Assembly: GCF_012275445.1 (NCBI RefSeq)
Contig: NZ_JAAZQK010000001.1
Span: 62,001 to 126,000 of the forward strand
DNA length: 64,000 nt
Direction of reading: 5' to 3'
DNA from: Rhizobacter sp. SG703
GTDB taxonomy: Bacteria; Pseudomonadota; Gammaproteobacteria; Burkholderiales; Burkholderiaceae_C
The position numbers were made by a program, and so were the translations under genes. Under the pieces are notes generated by a model. The model had not been told where the DNA came from and did not search any database. It was given only the letters and a program-made list of their open reading frames with translations. Each line of letters opens with the position of its first letter. Positions within the stretch are counted from its first letter, which is position 1. Shown here piece after piece: positions 45,656 through 54,085 of this stretch.

Positions 45656-47773
45656 ATGAACGCGCCGCAGCTGCTGATGCCGCCGTCCCTGCACCCCGAG
45701 CTCGGCCCGGCCGACCCGCTGTGCGCGCTGTGGCTGGCCCAGGTCAGCCTGCGGCTGCGGCGCGAGGTGGCCTGGTGCTGGCACCAGCGCGGCGTCAGCC
45801 TGCCGCCGGCAGGCGCGCTGCCGGCCCCCGGCGACCCGGCACAGGACAGCCTCGACCTGCTTCGCTTTCGCGACGACAAGCAGCGCTTCTTCGATGCCGA
45901 CCCGACCGCGCGCTACCTCGACGACTGCCTCGCGGCGCTGGCACCGCTGCCGCAGCGCAGCGCGCGGCGCGGCGACTGGGCGTGGATCGCCGGCGCCTGC
46001 GCGTTGACGCCGGCCGCGCAGTTCGTGCTGGCCTGTGCACTGGCCGGCCGGGCCGATGCCGCGCTCGGCCCGGTCTGCGCCGCCTGCCTGAACGATGCGT
46101 CGCGGCCGTGGCCGACGCTCGCGCTGGCGCAGCGCCTGTGGGACGAACCGCTGGCCATCGCCGCCTGTGCCGATGCCGGCCATGCGCTGTTCCGCCACGG
46201 GCTGCTGAGCCTGCCGCCGGGGCGCGACGCGCTCGACTGGCAGCAGCCGCTGGAGATGCCGTCGCGGGTCGCGCAGGCGCTGCTCGAACCGCTGGCCGCG
46301 GACGACGACCCGCTACCGCGGCGCGAGATCCCGCCGGCGCTGCAGCCGCTGCTCGCGCGGCTGCGCAGCGACCCGCCGGCCGCGATGCAGGTGCTGCCGC
46401 TGCAGGGCGCGCACGGCACCGACTTCGCGGCCTGGGCGCAGACGCTGGCCCGCGCCTGCGGCCGCGGGCTGACGGTGGCCGGCGACGGCGTGTCGCTCGA
46501 ACGCGGCCTGGCCGGGCTCGCGACGCTGGCCTGGCTGCAGGGTCACGACCTGCTGCTGCCCGCGCACTGGCAGGAGCGCTGCTGCGCCGGCGCGGCCGAT
46601 GGCGCCTGGACCGTGCCGGTCGCCGCACTGCCGCTGCGCTGGATGCTGCCGCTCGGCGACGGCAGCGCCGGCCTGCGCGGCGTGCCGGCCGGCCTGCTGC
46701 TGCCGGCCTGGCCGATCGCGCCGCTCGACACGCCGGCGCGAACTGCGCAGCTCGTGCAGGGTCTCGCCGGCGCAGCCCCGGCGGTGCGCGACGCCGGGCC
46801 CGAAGCCGCGCGCCGCTTCCGCCTCGCCGAGCGACCGCTGGCGCGCGTCGCCGCGGCCGCCTGCGGGCTGGGCCCGGACGCCGGCGCGCGCGAGCTGTTC
46901 GCCATCTGCCGGGCCGAGGCACGGCTCGAGCTCGACGGCCTGGCCAACCCGGTGGCGACCCGCTTCGGCCTGGACGAGCTGGTGCTGCCCGCCAACCAGG
47001 CCAGCCAGCTGCGCGAGATCGTCGATGCGATGGGCGCGCTCGGCCGGGTGCACCACGACTGGGGCACCGCGCGCGCGTGGAACGAGAGCGGGCTGTCGGT
47101 GCTGTTCTGCGGCCCGCCGGGCACCGGCAAGACGATGGCGGCCGAGGCGCTGGCGCAGACGCTTGCGCTGCCGATGGTCCGCATCGACCTGTCGCAGGTC
47201 GTCAACAAGTACATCGGCGAGACCGAGAAGAACCTGCGCCGCATCTTCGACGCCGCCGAGACCAGCGACTGCCTGATGTTCTTCGACGAGGCCGATGCGC
47301 TCTTCGGCAAGCGCACCGAGGTGCGCGACGCCCACGACCGCTTTGCCAACATCGAGATCAGCTACCTGCTGGAACGCATGGAGCGCTTCAAGGGCCTCGC
47401 GGTGCTGGCCAGCAACCGGCGCAAGGACCTGGACGAAGCCTTCACGCGGCGGTTGCGCCACATCGTCGAGTTCCCGATGCCCGGCGCGCCGGAACGCGAG
47501 CGGCTGTGGCGCCAGGCCTTCCCGGCGCGCGTCGACATCGGCGCGCTCGACTGCCGCTGGCTCGGCCAGCAGTTCGAGCTGGCCGGCGGGCACATCCGCT
47601 CGGCCGCATTCAACGCCTGCCTGATCGCCGCCGGGCGCGCGCCGCGGGCCGATGCGCGGGTCGAGATGGTGCAGGTGCTGGGCGCGGTGCGGCGCGAGCT
47701 GGAGAAGATGAACCGGGTCGCCGGGCGCGAGCAGTTCGGCCGCTACGCCGCGCTGCTGGAGAACCTGCCATGA
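45656..47773 (+). CDS. AAA+ ATPase, Afp15-like
   Basis: 705 residues. A long N-terminal part of about 430 residues (Ala/Leu rich, partial degenerate ATPase-like fold) is followed by a classical AAA+ module with Walker A GPPGTGKT (486-493), Walker B LMFFDEAD (about 540-547), the second region ASNRRKDLDEAFTRRLRHIVEFP and sensor/arginine finger residues. Afp15-like ATPases are needed for assembly, probably in joining sheath or tail components, and are not part of the finished particle. The following gene overlaps its stop by four bases. Confidence 0.88.
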   Translation: MNAPQLLMPPSLHPELGPADPLCALWLAQVSLRLRREVAWCWHQRGVSLPPAGALPAPGDPAQDSLDLLRFRDDKQRFFDADPTARYLDDCLAALAPLPQRSARRGDWAWIAGACALTPAAQFVLACALAGRADAALGPVCAACLNDASRPWPTLALAQRLWDEPLAIAACADAGHALFRHGLLSLPPGRDALDWQQPLEMPSRVAQALLEPLAADDDPLPRREIPPALQPLLARLRSDPPAAMQVLPLQGAHGTDFAAWAQTLARACGRGLTVAGDGVSLERGLAGLATLAWLQGHDLLLPAHWQERCCAGAADGAWTVPVAALPLRWMLPLGDGSAGLRGVPAGLLLPAWPIAPLDTPARTAQLVQGLAGAAPAVRDAGPEAARRFRLAERPLARVAAAACGLGPDAGARELFAICRAEARLELDGLANPVATRFGLDELVLPANQASQLREIVDAMGALGRVHHDWGTARAWNESGLSVLFCGPPGTGKTMAAEALAQTLALPMVRIDLSQVVNKYIGETEKNLRRIFDAAETSDCLMFFDEADALFGKRTEVRDAHDRFANIEISYLLERMERFKGLAVLASNRRKDLDEAFTRRLRHIVEFPMPGAPERERLWRQAFPARVDIGALDCRWLGQQFELAGGHIRSAAFNACLIAAGRAPRADARVEMVQVLGAVRRELEKMNRVAGREQFGRYAALLENLP

Positions 47774-48024
47774 GCCTCGAGATCGGGCGGCTGTCGATCA
47801 CGCTGCACGGTGGCTCGGGCACGCTCGGCGACGGCCTGTCCGACGCGATCGAAGGCGCGCTGCGGCAGGCACTCGCGCGGCACGCCGGCCTGCACGGGCT
47901 GGCCGATGCGGTGCAGCTGGACCTCGGCGTGCTGCAGGCGCCGGCCGGTGCCGCGACGGACGCCCACCGGATCGCCGACCTGATCGCCGCGCGGCTGCTC
48001 GCGCTCGGCGGGGAGGGCCGCTGA
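47770..48024 (+). CDS. small eCIS protein of unknown function
   Basis: 84 residues. LEIGRLSITLHGGSGTLGDGLSDAIEGALRQALARH followed by a helical part. It resembles short proteins found after AAA+ genes in related clusters; no function can be given. ATGA overlap with the ATPase stop; the next gene starts on the base after its stop. Confidence 0.6.
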   Translation: MSLEIGRLSITLHGGSGTLGDGLSDAIEGALRQALARHAGLHGLADAVQLDLGVLQAPAGAATDAHRIADLIAARLLALGGEGR

Positions 48025-48714
48025 ATGGCACTGTTCCCGTTGCGCGGCGTGCTGGTCGAGTACGGCATCAACCTGCTCGGGCCGATCCCGAACATCGTCG
48101 TGTTCCAGTTCAACCCGGAGTCGATGACGCGCACCATCGCGATCCCGCCGCCGCCGGCCACCGCGTCTGCGCAGCCGCGCACCGAATCGCATTCGACCGC
48201 CGCGCCGCCGTCGGAAAGCTTCGAGGTCAGCGCGCAGTTCTCGGCCGCCGACGACCTCGGCGCCGGCGGCGTGGTGTCGGCGATCCCGCGGGTGTTCGGC
48301 GTCGGCCCGCAGCTCGCGGCGCTCGAGAAGATGGTCTACCCGCCGACCACGCCGGGCGGCCTGCTCGGGGCGGCGATCGACGCGATCGGCTCGGCGCTGT
48401 CGGGGCCGAAGAAGGACCCGCCGTCGCAGCCGGTCCCGCGCGTGCCGCTGCCGCGCATCCTGTTCATCTGGGGGCCGTCGCGGGTGCTGCCGGTCAGCAT
48501 CACGTCGATGACGATCACCGAGCAGAAGTACGACGTGCTGCTGAACCCGATCCAGGCCGACGTGAAGATCGGCATGCAGGTTTCCAGCCAGGCGCCGGCC
48601 GACGACGCGGTGGGCGAGGGCGCCTGGCAGTACTCGCAGATGGTCAAGGACACCCAGGCCACGCTGACCCTGGCCAAGGTGATCGAGTTCGCGCTCGACA
48701 TCATTCCCTTCTGA
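48025..48714 (+). CDS. Afp7-like tube-adaptor protein
   Basis: 229 residues. The N-terminus KALL-type start VVFQFNPESMTRTI (27-40) is the hallmark of the contractile-injection-system tube protein family (Afp7, related to T4 gp53/gp54 adaptors), which fits the tube on the spike complex. RILFIWGPSRVLPVSITSMTITEQKYDVLLNPIQADVKIGMQV is conserved. The C-terminal LysM domain found in Afp7 is missing here; a LysM-like protein is instead encoded by the next gene. Confidence 0.82.
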   Translation: MALFPLRGVLVEYGINLLGPIPNIVVFQFNPESMTRTIAIPPPPATASAQPRTESHSTAAPPSESFEVSAQFSAADDLGAGGVVSAIPRVFGVGPQLAALEKMVYPPTTPGGLLGAAIDAIGSALSGPKKDPPSQPVPRVPLPRILFIWGPSRVLPVSITSMTITEQKYDVLLNPIQADVKIGMQVSSQAPADDAVGEGAWQYSQMVKDTQATLTLAKVIEFALDIIPF

Positions 48715-48724
48715 AGGAGCCGCG

Positions 48725-48997
48725 ATGTTCCTGCCGAACTCCCGCTACCACGGCCTGCCGACCGTGACCGCGACCGACCGCGCCGGCGTCGAGGTGGCGG
48801 CCGTCGCGCTGCGGCCGCTGCCGGACACGCCGGGCGACCCGGCCAGCGTGCGCGCGCACGACCAGCTCGACGCGATCGGCGAGCAGCGCTATGCGGATGC
48901 CACCCGCTACTGGCACGTGGCTGACGCCAACACCGAGCTCGAGGCCGGCAGGCTGCTGCAGCCGGTCGGCCGGCCGATCAACCTGCCGCGAGGCTGA
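48725..48997 (+). CDS. gp53/LysM-like baseplate protein
   Basis: 90 residues. FLPNSRYHGLPTVTATDRAGVEVAAVALRPLPD and DQLDAIGEQRYADATRYWHVADANTELEAGRLLQPVGRPINLP match the short tail protein X / gp53-like LysM family that holds baseplate wedge to hub. It may supply the LysM part that Afp7 itself lacks here. AAGGAG Shine-Dalgarno 6 bases before the start. Confidence 0.75.
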   Translation: MFLPNSRYHGLPTVTATDRAGVEVAAVALRPLPDTPGDPASVRAHDQLDAIGEQRYADATRYWHVADANTELEAGRLLQPVGRPINLPRG

Positions 48998-49002
48998 GCA
49001 GC

Positions 49003-50106
49003 ATGGCCACCGCCGAGTTCCGGGTCTTCTTCGACAACGCGCCGGCCAGCGTGGAGCAGCTGGCGCGCTTCACCGAGATCCGCATCGACCAGGCGATCGG
49101 CATGGCCGCCGAGGCCGAGCTCGACTGGCCGGTCGGCACCAGCGACCAGGGCGTCTGGAAGGGCGCCGAGGAAGACTGGGCGCGGGTGCGCGTCGAGGTC
49201 AAGGTGGCCGATGCCGATTTCGTGCCGCTGATCGACGGGCCGGTGGTCGGCAACCGCTTCGAGCTGAGCGCGCAGCCCGACCAGAGCCACGCGACGCTGG
49301 TGGTGCAGGACGACAGCGTGCTGCTGAACCGCGACGAAAAGGTGCAGCTGTTCGAGGACATGGCGGCGCAGGACATCGTCAGCAGCGTGTACGCCGAGGC
49401 CGGGCTGACGCCCGATGTCGACGCCACCCCGGATGCCGGCGCGGCGCTGCAGCGCGTGGTGGTGCAGCGCGGCACCGGCATGCAGCTGCTGCGCGACCTG
49501 GCGCGGCGGCTCGGCATGTTCGCGTACGTCAGGCCCGGCGACGCGCCAGGGGCGAGCATCGGGGCGTTCAAGCGCCTGCAGCTCGCGCCCGGCACGCTGC
49601 CCGAGCTGCTGCTGGTGGGGGACAAGCGCAACGTCGCGAAGTTCTCGGCGCAGTACGACGCGCTGCGCCCGCTGGCCGGCCAGGCCGGCAGCGTGACGCT
49701 GGCCGACCGCAGCGTGCTCGCCGCCCAGGCCGATGCCTCCAGCCAGCTGCCGCTCGGCGATCTGGCGGCACACGACCTGGCCACGCCCGGCGTCGCGCTG
49801 CTCAGCGGCATGCGCGAGGAGCAGGCCGATCTCGACGCGGCCACCGCCGCCGCGGTCGACCTGTCGTCCTGGGCCTGGGCCGCCAGCGGCGAGCTCGACG
49901 TCGACGACTACGCCGGCGTGCTGCAGCCCTACGAGGTGATCCGGGTGCGTGGCGTCGGCGGCTTCCTGTCGGGCGACTACCTGGTCGGGCGCGTCACCCA
50001 TGTGCTCAGCGACAGCGCCTACCGGCAGCGCTTCTCGCTGCACCGCAATGCGCGCTCGGCCGGCAGCGGCGGCGGCGCGGGCGGCCTGCCCGGAGGGATC
50101 TTCTGA
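49003..50106 (+). CDS. gpD/gp27-like hub protein (N-terminal part of Afp8)
   Basis: 367 residues, phage late control gene D family. The start MATAEFRVFFDNAPASVEQLARFTEIRIDQAIGMAAEAEL and DDSVLLNRDEKVQLFEDMAAQDIVSSVYAEAGLTPDVD are characteristic. It forms the trimeric hub between tube and spike. In Afp the hub and spike domains are fused in one protein (Afp8, VgrG-like); here they are split over two adjacent genes with one overlapping base (TGATG). Confidence 0.85.
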   Translation: MATAEFRVFFDNAPASVEQLARFTEIRIDQAIGMAAEAELDWPVGTSDQGVWKGAEEDWARVRVEVKVADADFVPLIDGPVVGNRFELSAQPDQSHATLVVQDDSVLLNRDEKVQLFEDMAAQDIVSSVYAEAGLTPDVDATPDAGAALQRVVVQRGTGMQLLRDLARRLGMFAYVRPGDAPGASIGAFKRLQLAPGTLPELLLVGDKRNVAKFSAQYDALRPLAGQAGSVTLADRSVLAAQADASSQLPLGDLAAHDLATPGVALLSGMREEQADLDAATAAAVDLSSWAWAASGELDVDDYAGVLQPYEVIRVRGVGGFLSGDYLVGRVTHVLSDSAYRQRFSLHRNARSAGSGGGAGGLPGGIF

Positions 50107-50825
50107 TGGACACCGGCAGCCTCGAACGCCTGGTGGTCGAACTCGCGTCGCAATCGCGCGCACGCCACTGGGGCAAGTACCGCGGCATCGTCAGCGACAC
50201 CGCCGACCCGGACTCGATCGGCCGCCTGAAGGCCCAGGTGCCCGAGGTGTTCGGTCCCGACGTCGTGACGCCGTGGGCCACGCCGTGCACGCCGTACGCC
50301 GGCCCGGGCGTCGGGCTGCATGCGGTGCCGCCGGTCGGCGCCGGTGTGTGGATCGAGTTCGAGGCCGGCGACCCGTCGCGGCCGATCTGGTCCGGCGGCT
50401 GGTGGGGCACCGCCGACATGCCGGCCGACGAGAAGGGCACGGCCGCCAAGCCGACGCTGAAGATCCTGCGCAGCGAGCAGGGCCTGCTGGTCGCGCTCGA
50501 CGACGACGCGAACACGCTGACCTTGTCCGACGGCCACGGCAGCAACCTGCTGACCGTCAGCGTCAACGACGGGCTGATCACCGTGAAGTCGACCGCCAAG
50601 GTGGTGGTCGAGGCGCCGCTGATCGAGCTGACCGACGGCGCCAGCCACCCGCTGGCCTTCGGCGATTCGCTGCTGCAGTACCTGAACCAGCTGGTCGGCG
50701 TGTTCAACGCCCACCTGCACGTCGGCGAGACGGTGCTGGGCATCCCGGTCACGCCGATGGTGCCGGTCATGCAGTTTCCGCCCGCGACGCCTTCGCTGCT
50801 GTCGACGCGCGTCACCACCGGATGA
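50106..50825 (+). CDS. gpV-type spike protein
   Basis: 239 residues. The OB-fold region (KYRGIVSDTADPDSIGRLKAQVPEVFG...WATPCTPYAGPGVGLHAVPPVGAGVWIEFEAGDPSRPIWSGGWW) matches the gp5/VgrG baseplate assembly protein V. The part LSDGHGSNLLTVSVNDGLITVKSTAKVVVEAPLIEL forms the start of the beta-helical needle. The tip is shorter than in VgrG; no PAAR protein was recognised in the window to cap it. Confidence 0.87.
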   Translation: MDTGSLERLVVELASQSRARHWGKYRGIVSDTADPDSIGRLKAQVPEVFGPDVVTPWATPCTPYAGPGVGLHAVPPVGAGVWIEFEAGDPSRPIWSGGWWGTADMPADEKGTAAKPTLKILRSEQGLLVALDDDANTLTLSDGHGSNLLTVSVNDGLITVKSTAKVVVEAPLIELTDGASHPLAFGDSLLQYLNQLVGVFNAHLHVGETVLGIPVTPMVPVMQFPPATPSLLSTRVTTG

Positions 50826-50832
50826 GGCAGCC

Positions 50833-51129
50833 ATGGCCAACGAACTGAAAGCCGGCCGGACCGACGACATCGCCGGCAGCCTCGCGGAGTACATCGACAC
50901 CGCGATGAAGAACGAATGGAAGAAGACCAAGGGCGAAGACTTGCCCAAAGGCGAGGGCGCGCAGGACCGGCAGATCCTGTTCGCGGCCATCGCGCAAGGC
51001 ATGCTGAAGTTCCTCGAAGACCACCGGGTCGACCTGGTCACCACCGATGACAGCGGCGATTCCGGCCTGACGACGCACCACCACGCGATGGCCTTCACGG
51101 TCGGCACCTACCGGGATCCGCTGCCATGA
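50833..51129 (+). CDS. small eCIS protein of unknown function
   Basis: 98 residues, charged and soluble: helices around DIAGSLAEYIDTAMKNEWKKTKGEDLP and ILFAAIAQGMLKFLEDH, and a C-terminal THHHAMAF. Similar short proteins sit between spike and gp25 genes in other eCIS loci; a role in baseplate assembly is possible. It overlaps the gp25 gene by four bases. Confidence 0.6.
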   Translation: MANELKAGRTDDIAGSLAEYIDTAMKNEWKKTKGEDLPKGEGAQDRQILFAAIAQGMLKFLEDHRVDLVTTDDSGDSGLTTHHHAMAFTVGTYRDPLP

Positions 51130-51512
51130 ACCGCGCACCGCACGGCCGCCACCTGGCGTTCCCGTTCCACATCGGGCCGGACGGGCGCAGCGCGACGCCG
51201 GCCGACCTGACGGAGCACGTGCGCGGCGAGCTGATCCAGCTGCTGCTGACCGCGCCCGGCGAGCGACCCTTCCTGCCGAGCTTCGGCGCGGGGCTGCGCC
51301 GGCTGGTGTTCCACCAGAACGACGACGCGACCGCCGGCATCACGAAGGCGCTGCTGAGCCGCAACCTGTCGCGCTGGCTCGGGCAGCGCATCAGCGTGCA
51401 GGCGCTGGACGTCAGCGCGATCGACGCGACGCTGAACGTCGACCTGCGCTACCAGGTGATCGCGACCGGCGAGGTCAAGCAGGTGCGCTTCCAGCGCCAG
51501 GGAGCCATGTGA
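51126..51512 (+). CDS. gp25-like baseplate wedge protein (Afp9)
   Basis: 128 residues, gp25/GPW family. HVRGELIQLLLTAPGERPFLPSFGAGLRRLVF is the diagnostic sequence, with the EIR-type motif region present as GERPFLP-FG. It initiates sheath polymerisation at the baseplate. Start overlaps the previous gene (ATGA), and its stop shares its last base with the ATG of the next. Confidence 0.9.
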   Translation: MNRAPHGRHLAFPFHIGPDGRSATPADLTEHVRGELIQLLLTAPGERPFLPSFGAGLRRLVFHQNDDATAGITKALLSRNLSRWLGQRISVQALDVSAIDATLNVDLRYQVIATGEVKQVRFQRQGAM

Positions 51513-54085
51513 TGGCCGTGCTGCACGACGACGAACGCCTCGAGGACCGTGCCCGCGACCTCGACACCCGGGGGCTGAACGGATTCCGGCTCGCCTACGT
51601 GACGCTGGAGGCGGTCGCGAAACCGGGCTTCGCGTGGCTCGATGTCGAGTTCTGGAATGACGGCGCGCTGGTCCCGCTGCCGCCGAAGGCCGCGTTCCGG
51701 GTGCGGGGTGCCGAGCGGGCGCGCGGCGGCAACCCGGCGCGGCCGGTCGAGGTCACCGAGGTGCAGGCCGGGCCCGACGCGACCGCGCTGCGCCTGAAGA
51801 TCGCACCCGTCGGCGACTACTCGACCTACCTGCTGTCGACCACCGCCGACGGCCTGGCCGCGCCCGGGAATGCGCTGCCGCTCGCGATGGACCCGCTGCT
51901 GAACGCGCTGCCGTTCAAGTTCCGGCCCGGCTGTTTCAACCTCGGCTGCACGCCGCACGCCGCCTTCCAGCCGCCGCCGGTCGAGCCGGCGATCGACTAC
52001 CTGGCGCGCGACTACGACTCCTTCCGCCACGTGCTGATCGCCGCGATGATGCGGCGCGTGCCGGGCTGGCAGGTCACCAGCGAGGCCGACCTGGACCAGG
52101 TGCTGATCGACCTGGTCGCCGCCGACGCCGACGAGCAGGCCGACTACCACGACCGGGTGCTGGCCGAGCGTGCGATCGGCACCGCGCGCAAGCGCGTCTC
52201 GCTGGCCCGCCATGCGCGGCTGATGGACTACCACGTGCACCAGGGCAACCAGGCCGGCACCTGGCTGGCGCTGGAAGTCGGCGGCACGCCCGACCTGCCG
52301 GCCGGCCCCAACGACGAGTTCGGCGCCTGGACCGGCACGGACTGGGCCGCCGCCGACGCGGTGGTGTTCGCGATGCCGCGCGACGGCGTGCGCTGGCGCC
52401 GTCGCTGCCATGCGCTGCTGAACAGGCTGCGGCTGTACACCTGGGGCGACACCGTGCGCGCGCTGGCCGCCGGCAGCACCGAGGCCGACCTGACCGGCCC
52501 CGCGCCGCTGACGCAGGCCGGTGCCGAGGCGCTGCGCGACCTGCTGCTCGGCACCCATGCCAGCCAGGCGGTGGCGGCCGGCGACGTCGACGTGCAGGTC
52601 GACCAGCTGCTGGTGCAGGAGGTGCTGAACCCGGAGACCGGCCTGCCGAACGGCGCTCGCGCGGAGCAGCGCCAGGTGCTGCGGCTGCTGCCGCTGGACG
52701 GGCCGCGCCCGCGGGCCGAGGCGCTGCGCGACCCGTACACCGGCGAGTGGCTGCTGCGCGTGCGCTGGCGCGACGAGGACGCATTGCGCCGCACCGTCTG
52801 CTTCACCTGCGACTGCAACGAGCTGCCGGTGCACGACGTCAGCGTGTTCCACGGCAACCTCGTCCTCGTGACGCAGGGCCGGCCGCGCATCACCACCTTC
52901 CGCGCGCCGGGCGCGCCGCTGGGCCCGCTCGACGAGCATGCGCTGGTCGCGACCGACGAGGCGGCGTACGAGGTGGTGTGGCGCCCGCGCGGCAGCGAGC
53001 GCGTGCGGCGCGGCGTGCTGTGCCCGCTGCCGGCCGCGCCGCTGGCCTGGCGCGACACGCCGCCCGGCGGCGAGCTGCCGACCCGCAGCACGGCCCAGGT
53101 GCGGGTGCAGGGCACGGCGGGGTTCTGGCAGGAGCAGTCGGACCTGATCGAAAGCGAAGGCGACGACGAGCATTTCATCGTCGAGACCGACGAGCTGGGC
53201 GGCAGCTCGCTGCGCTTCGGCGACGGCGTCAACGGCGCGGCGCTGGCCGACGGCGCCGTGGTGGTCTGCCGCTACCGCGTCGGCCAGGGGCGCGCCGGCA
53301 ACATCGGCGCCGACCGCCTGACCGGTTTCCGCGACCCCGGCGGCGCGGTGCTGCGGGTCTGGAACCCGCTCGACGTCGACAATGGCCGCGACCCCGAACC
53401 GGCCGCCGAGATCGTGCGGCGCGTGCCCGAGGCCTACCGGCAGCGCCAGTTGCGCGCGGTGACGCTGGCCGACTATGCGAAGCGCGCCGAAGAGCTGCCC
53501 GGCGTGGCGCATGCCCGCGCGCGCTACGCCTGGACCGGCAGCTGGCGCTGCGTGCGCGTGGCCATCGACCCGATGGGCGGCACGGTGCTCGACGAGCCGC
53601 TGCGCGCGGCCATCGCCGGGCACCTCGAAGCGGTGCGGCTGATCGGCGAAGACCTGGAGGTGCGGCCTGCCACCTACGTGCCGCTGGACATCACGCTGAC
53701 GCTGTGCGCACAGCCGGCGTACTGGCCCGAGGACCTGCGCGCCGAGCTGGAGCAGGCCTTCGGCGACGGCTGGACGGCGCGCGGCGAACGCGGCTTCTTC
53801 CATCCCGATGCGTGGACCTTCGGCCAGCCGCTGTACGCCAGCCAGCTGATCGGCCGCGCGCTCGCGGTCACCGGCATCGGCCGCGTGCTGCGGCTGGGCA
53901 TGCGGCGCTGGAACCCGGGCAGCGGCGGCGGGCTGACCGTGATCGACATCGACCCGGCGGCGCTGCCGACCGCCTATGCCGACAGGCTGGCGATCGGGCC
54001 GTTCGAGATCCTGGTCGTCGCCAACGACCCGGACCACCTGGAGACCGGCCGCATCCGCTTCGAGATCACCGGAGGCCGGCGATGA
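51512..54085 (+). CDS. gpJ-like baseplate wedge protein (Afp11)
   Basis: 857 residues, baseplate assembly protein J/gp6 family. YLARDYDSFRHVLIAAMMRRVPGW (about 155-180) and DEQADYHDRVLAERAIGTARKRVSLARHARLMDY are the eCIS-specific marks. RFGDGVNGAALADGAVVVCRYRVGQGRAGNIGADRL and LADYAKRAEELPGVAHARARYAWTGSWR are the gpJ core. It forms the wedge rings around the hub. The ATG at 51512 is chosen over the GTG at 51509 because GGGAG is well spaced for it. Confidence 0.88.
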   Translation: MAVLHDDERLEDRARDLDTRGLNGFRLAYVTLEAVAKPGFAWLDVEFWNDGALVPLPPKAAFRVRGAERARGGNPARPVEVTEVQAGPDATALRLKIAPVGDYSTYLLSTTADGLAAPGNALPLAMDPLLNALPFKFRPGCFNLGCTPHAAFQPPPVEPAIDYLARDYDSFRHVLIAAMMRRVPGWQVTSEADLDQVLIDLVAADADEQADYHDRVLAERAIGTARKRVSLARHARLMDYHVHQGNQAGTWLALEVGGTPDLPAGPNDEFGAWTGTDWAAADAVVFAMPRDGVRWRRRCHALLNRLRLYTWGDTVRALAAGSTEADLTGPAPLTQAGAEALRDLLLGTHASQAVAAGDVDVQVDQLLVQEVLNPETGLPNGARAEQRQVLRLLPLDGPRPRAEALRDPYTGEWLLRVRWRDEDALRRTVCFTCDCNELPVHDVSVFHGNLVLVTQGRPRITTFRAPGAPLGPLDEHALVATDEAAYEVVWRPRGSERVRRGVLCPLPAAPLAWRDTPPGGELPTRSTAQVRVQGTAGFWQEQSDLIESEGDDEHFIVETDELGGSSLRFGDGVNGAALADGAVVVCRYRVGQGRAGNIGADRLTGFRDPGGAVLRVWNPLDVDNGRDPEPAAEIVRRVPEAYRQRQLRAVTLADYAKRAEELPGVAHARARYAWTGSWRCVRVAIDPMGGTVLDEPLRAAIAGHLEAVRLIGEDLEVRPATYVPLDITLTLCAQPAYWPEDLRAELEQAFGDGWTARGERGFFHPDAWTFGQPLYASQLIGRALAVTGIGRVLRLGMRRWNPGSGGGLTVIDIDPAALPTAYADRLAIGPFEILVVANDPDHLETGRIRFEITGGRR

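Noticed and set aside
40349-51512. Type VI secretion system
   Set aside because: No TssJLM membrane complex, ClpV or TssK genes; a single sheath gene of phage type and Afp-like order fit eCIS instead.
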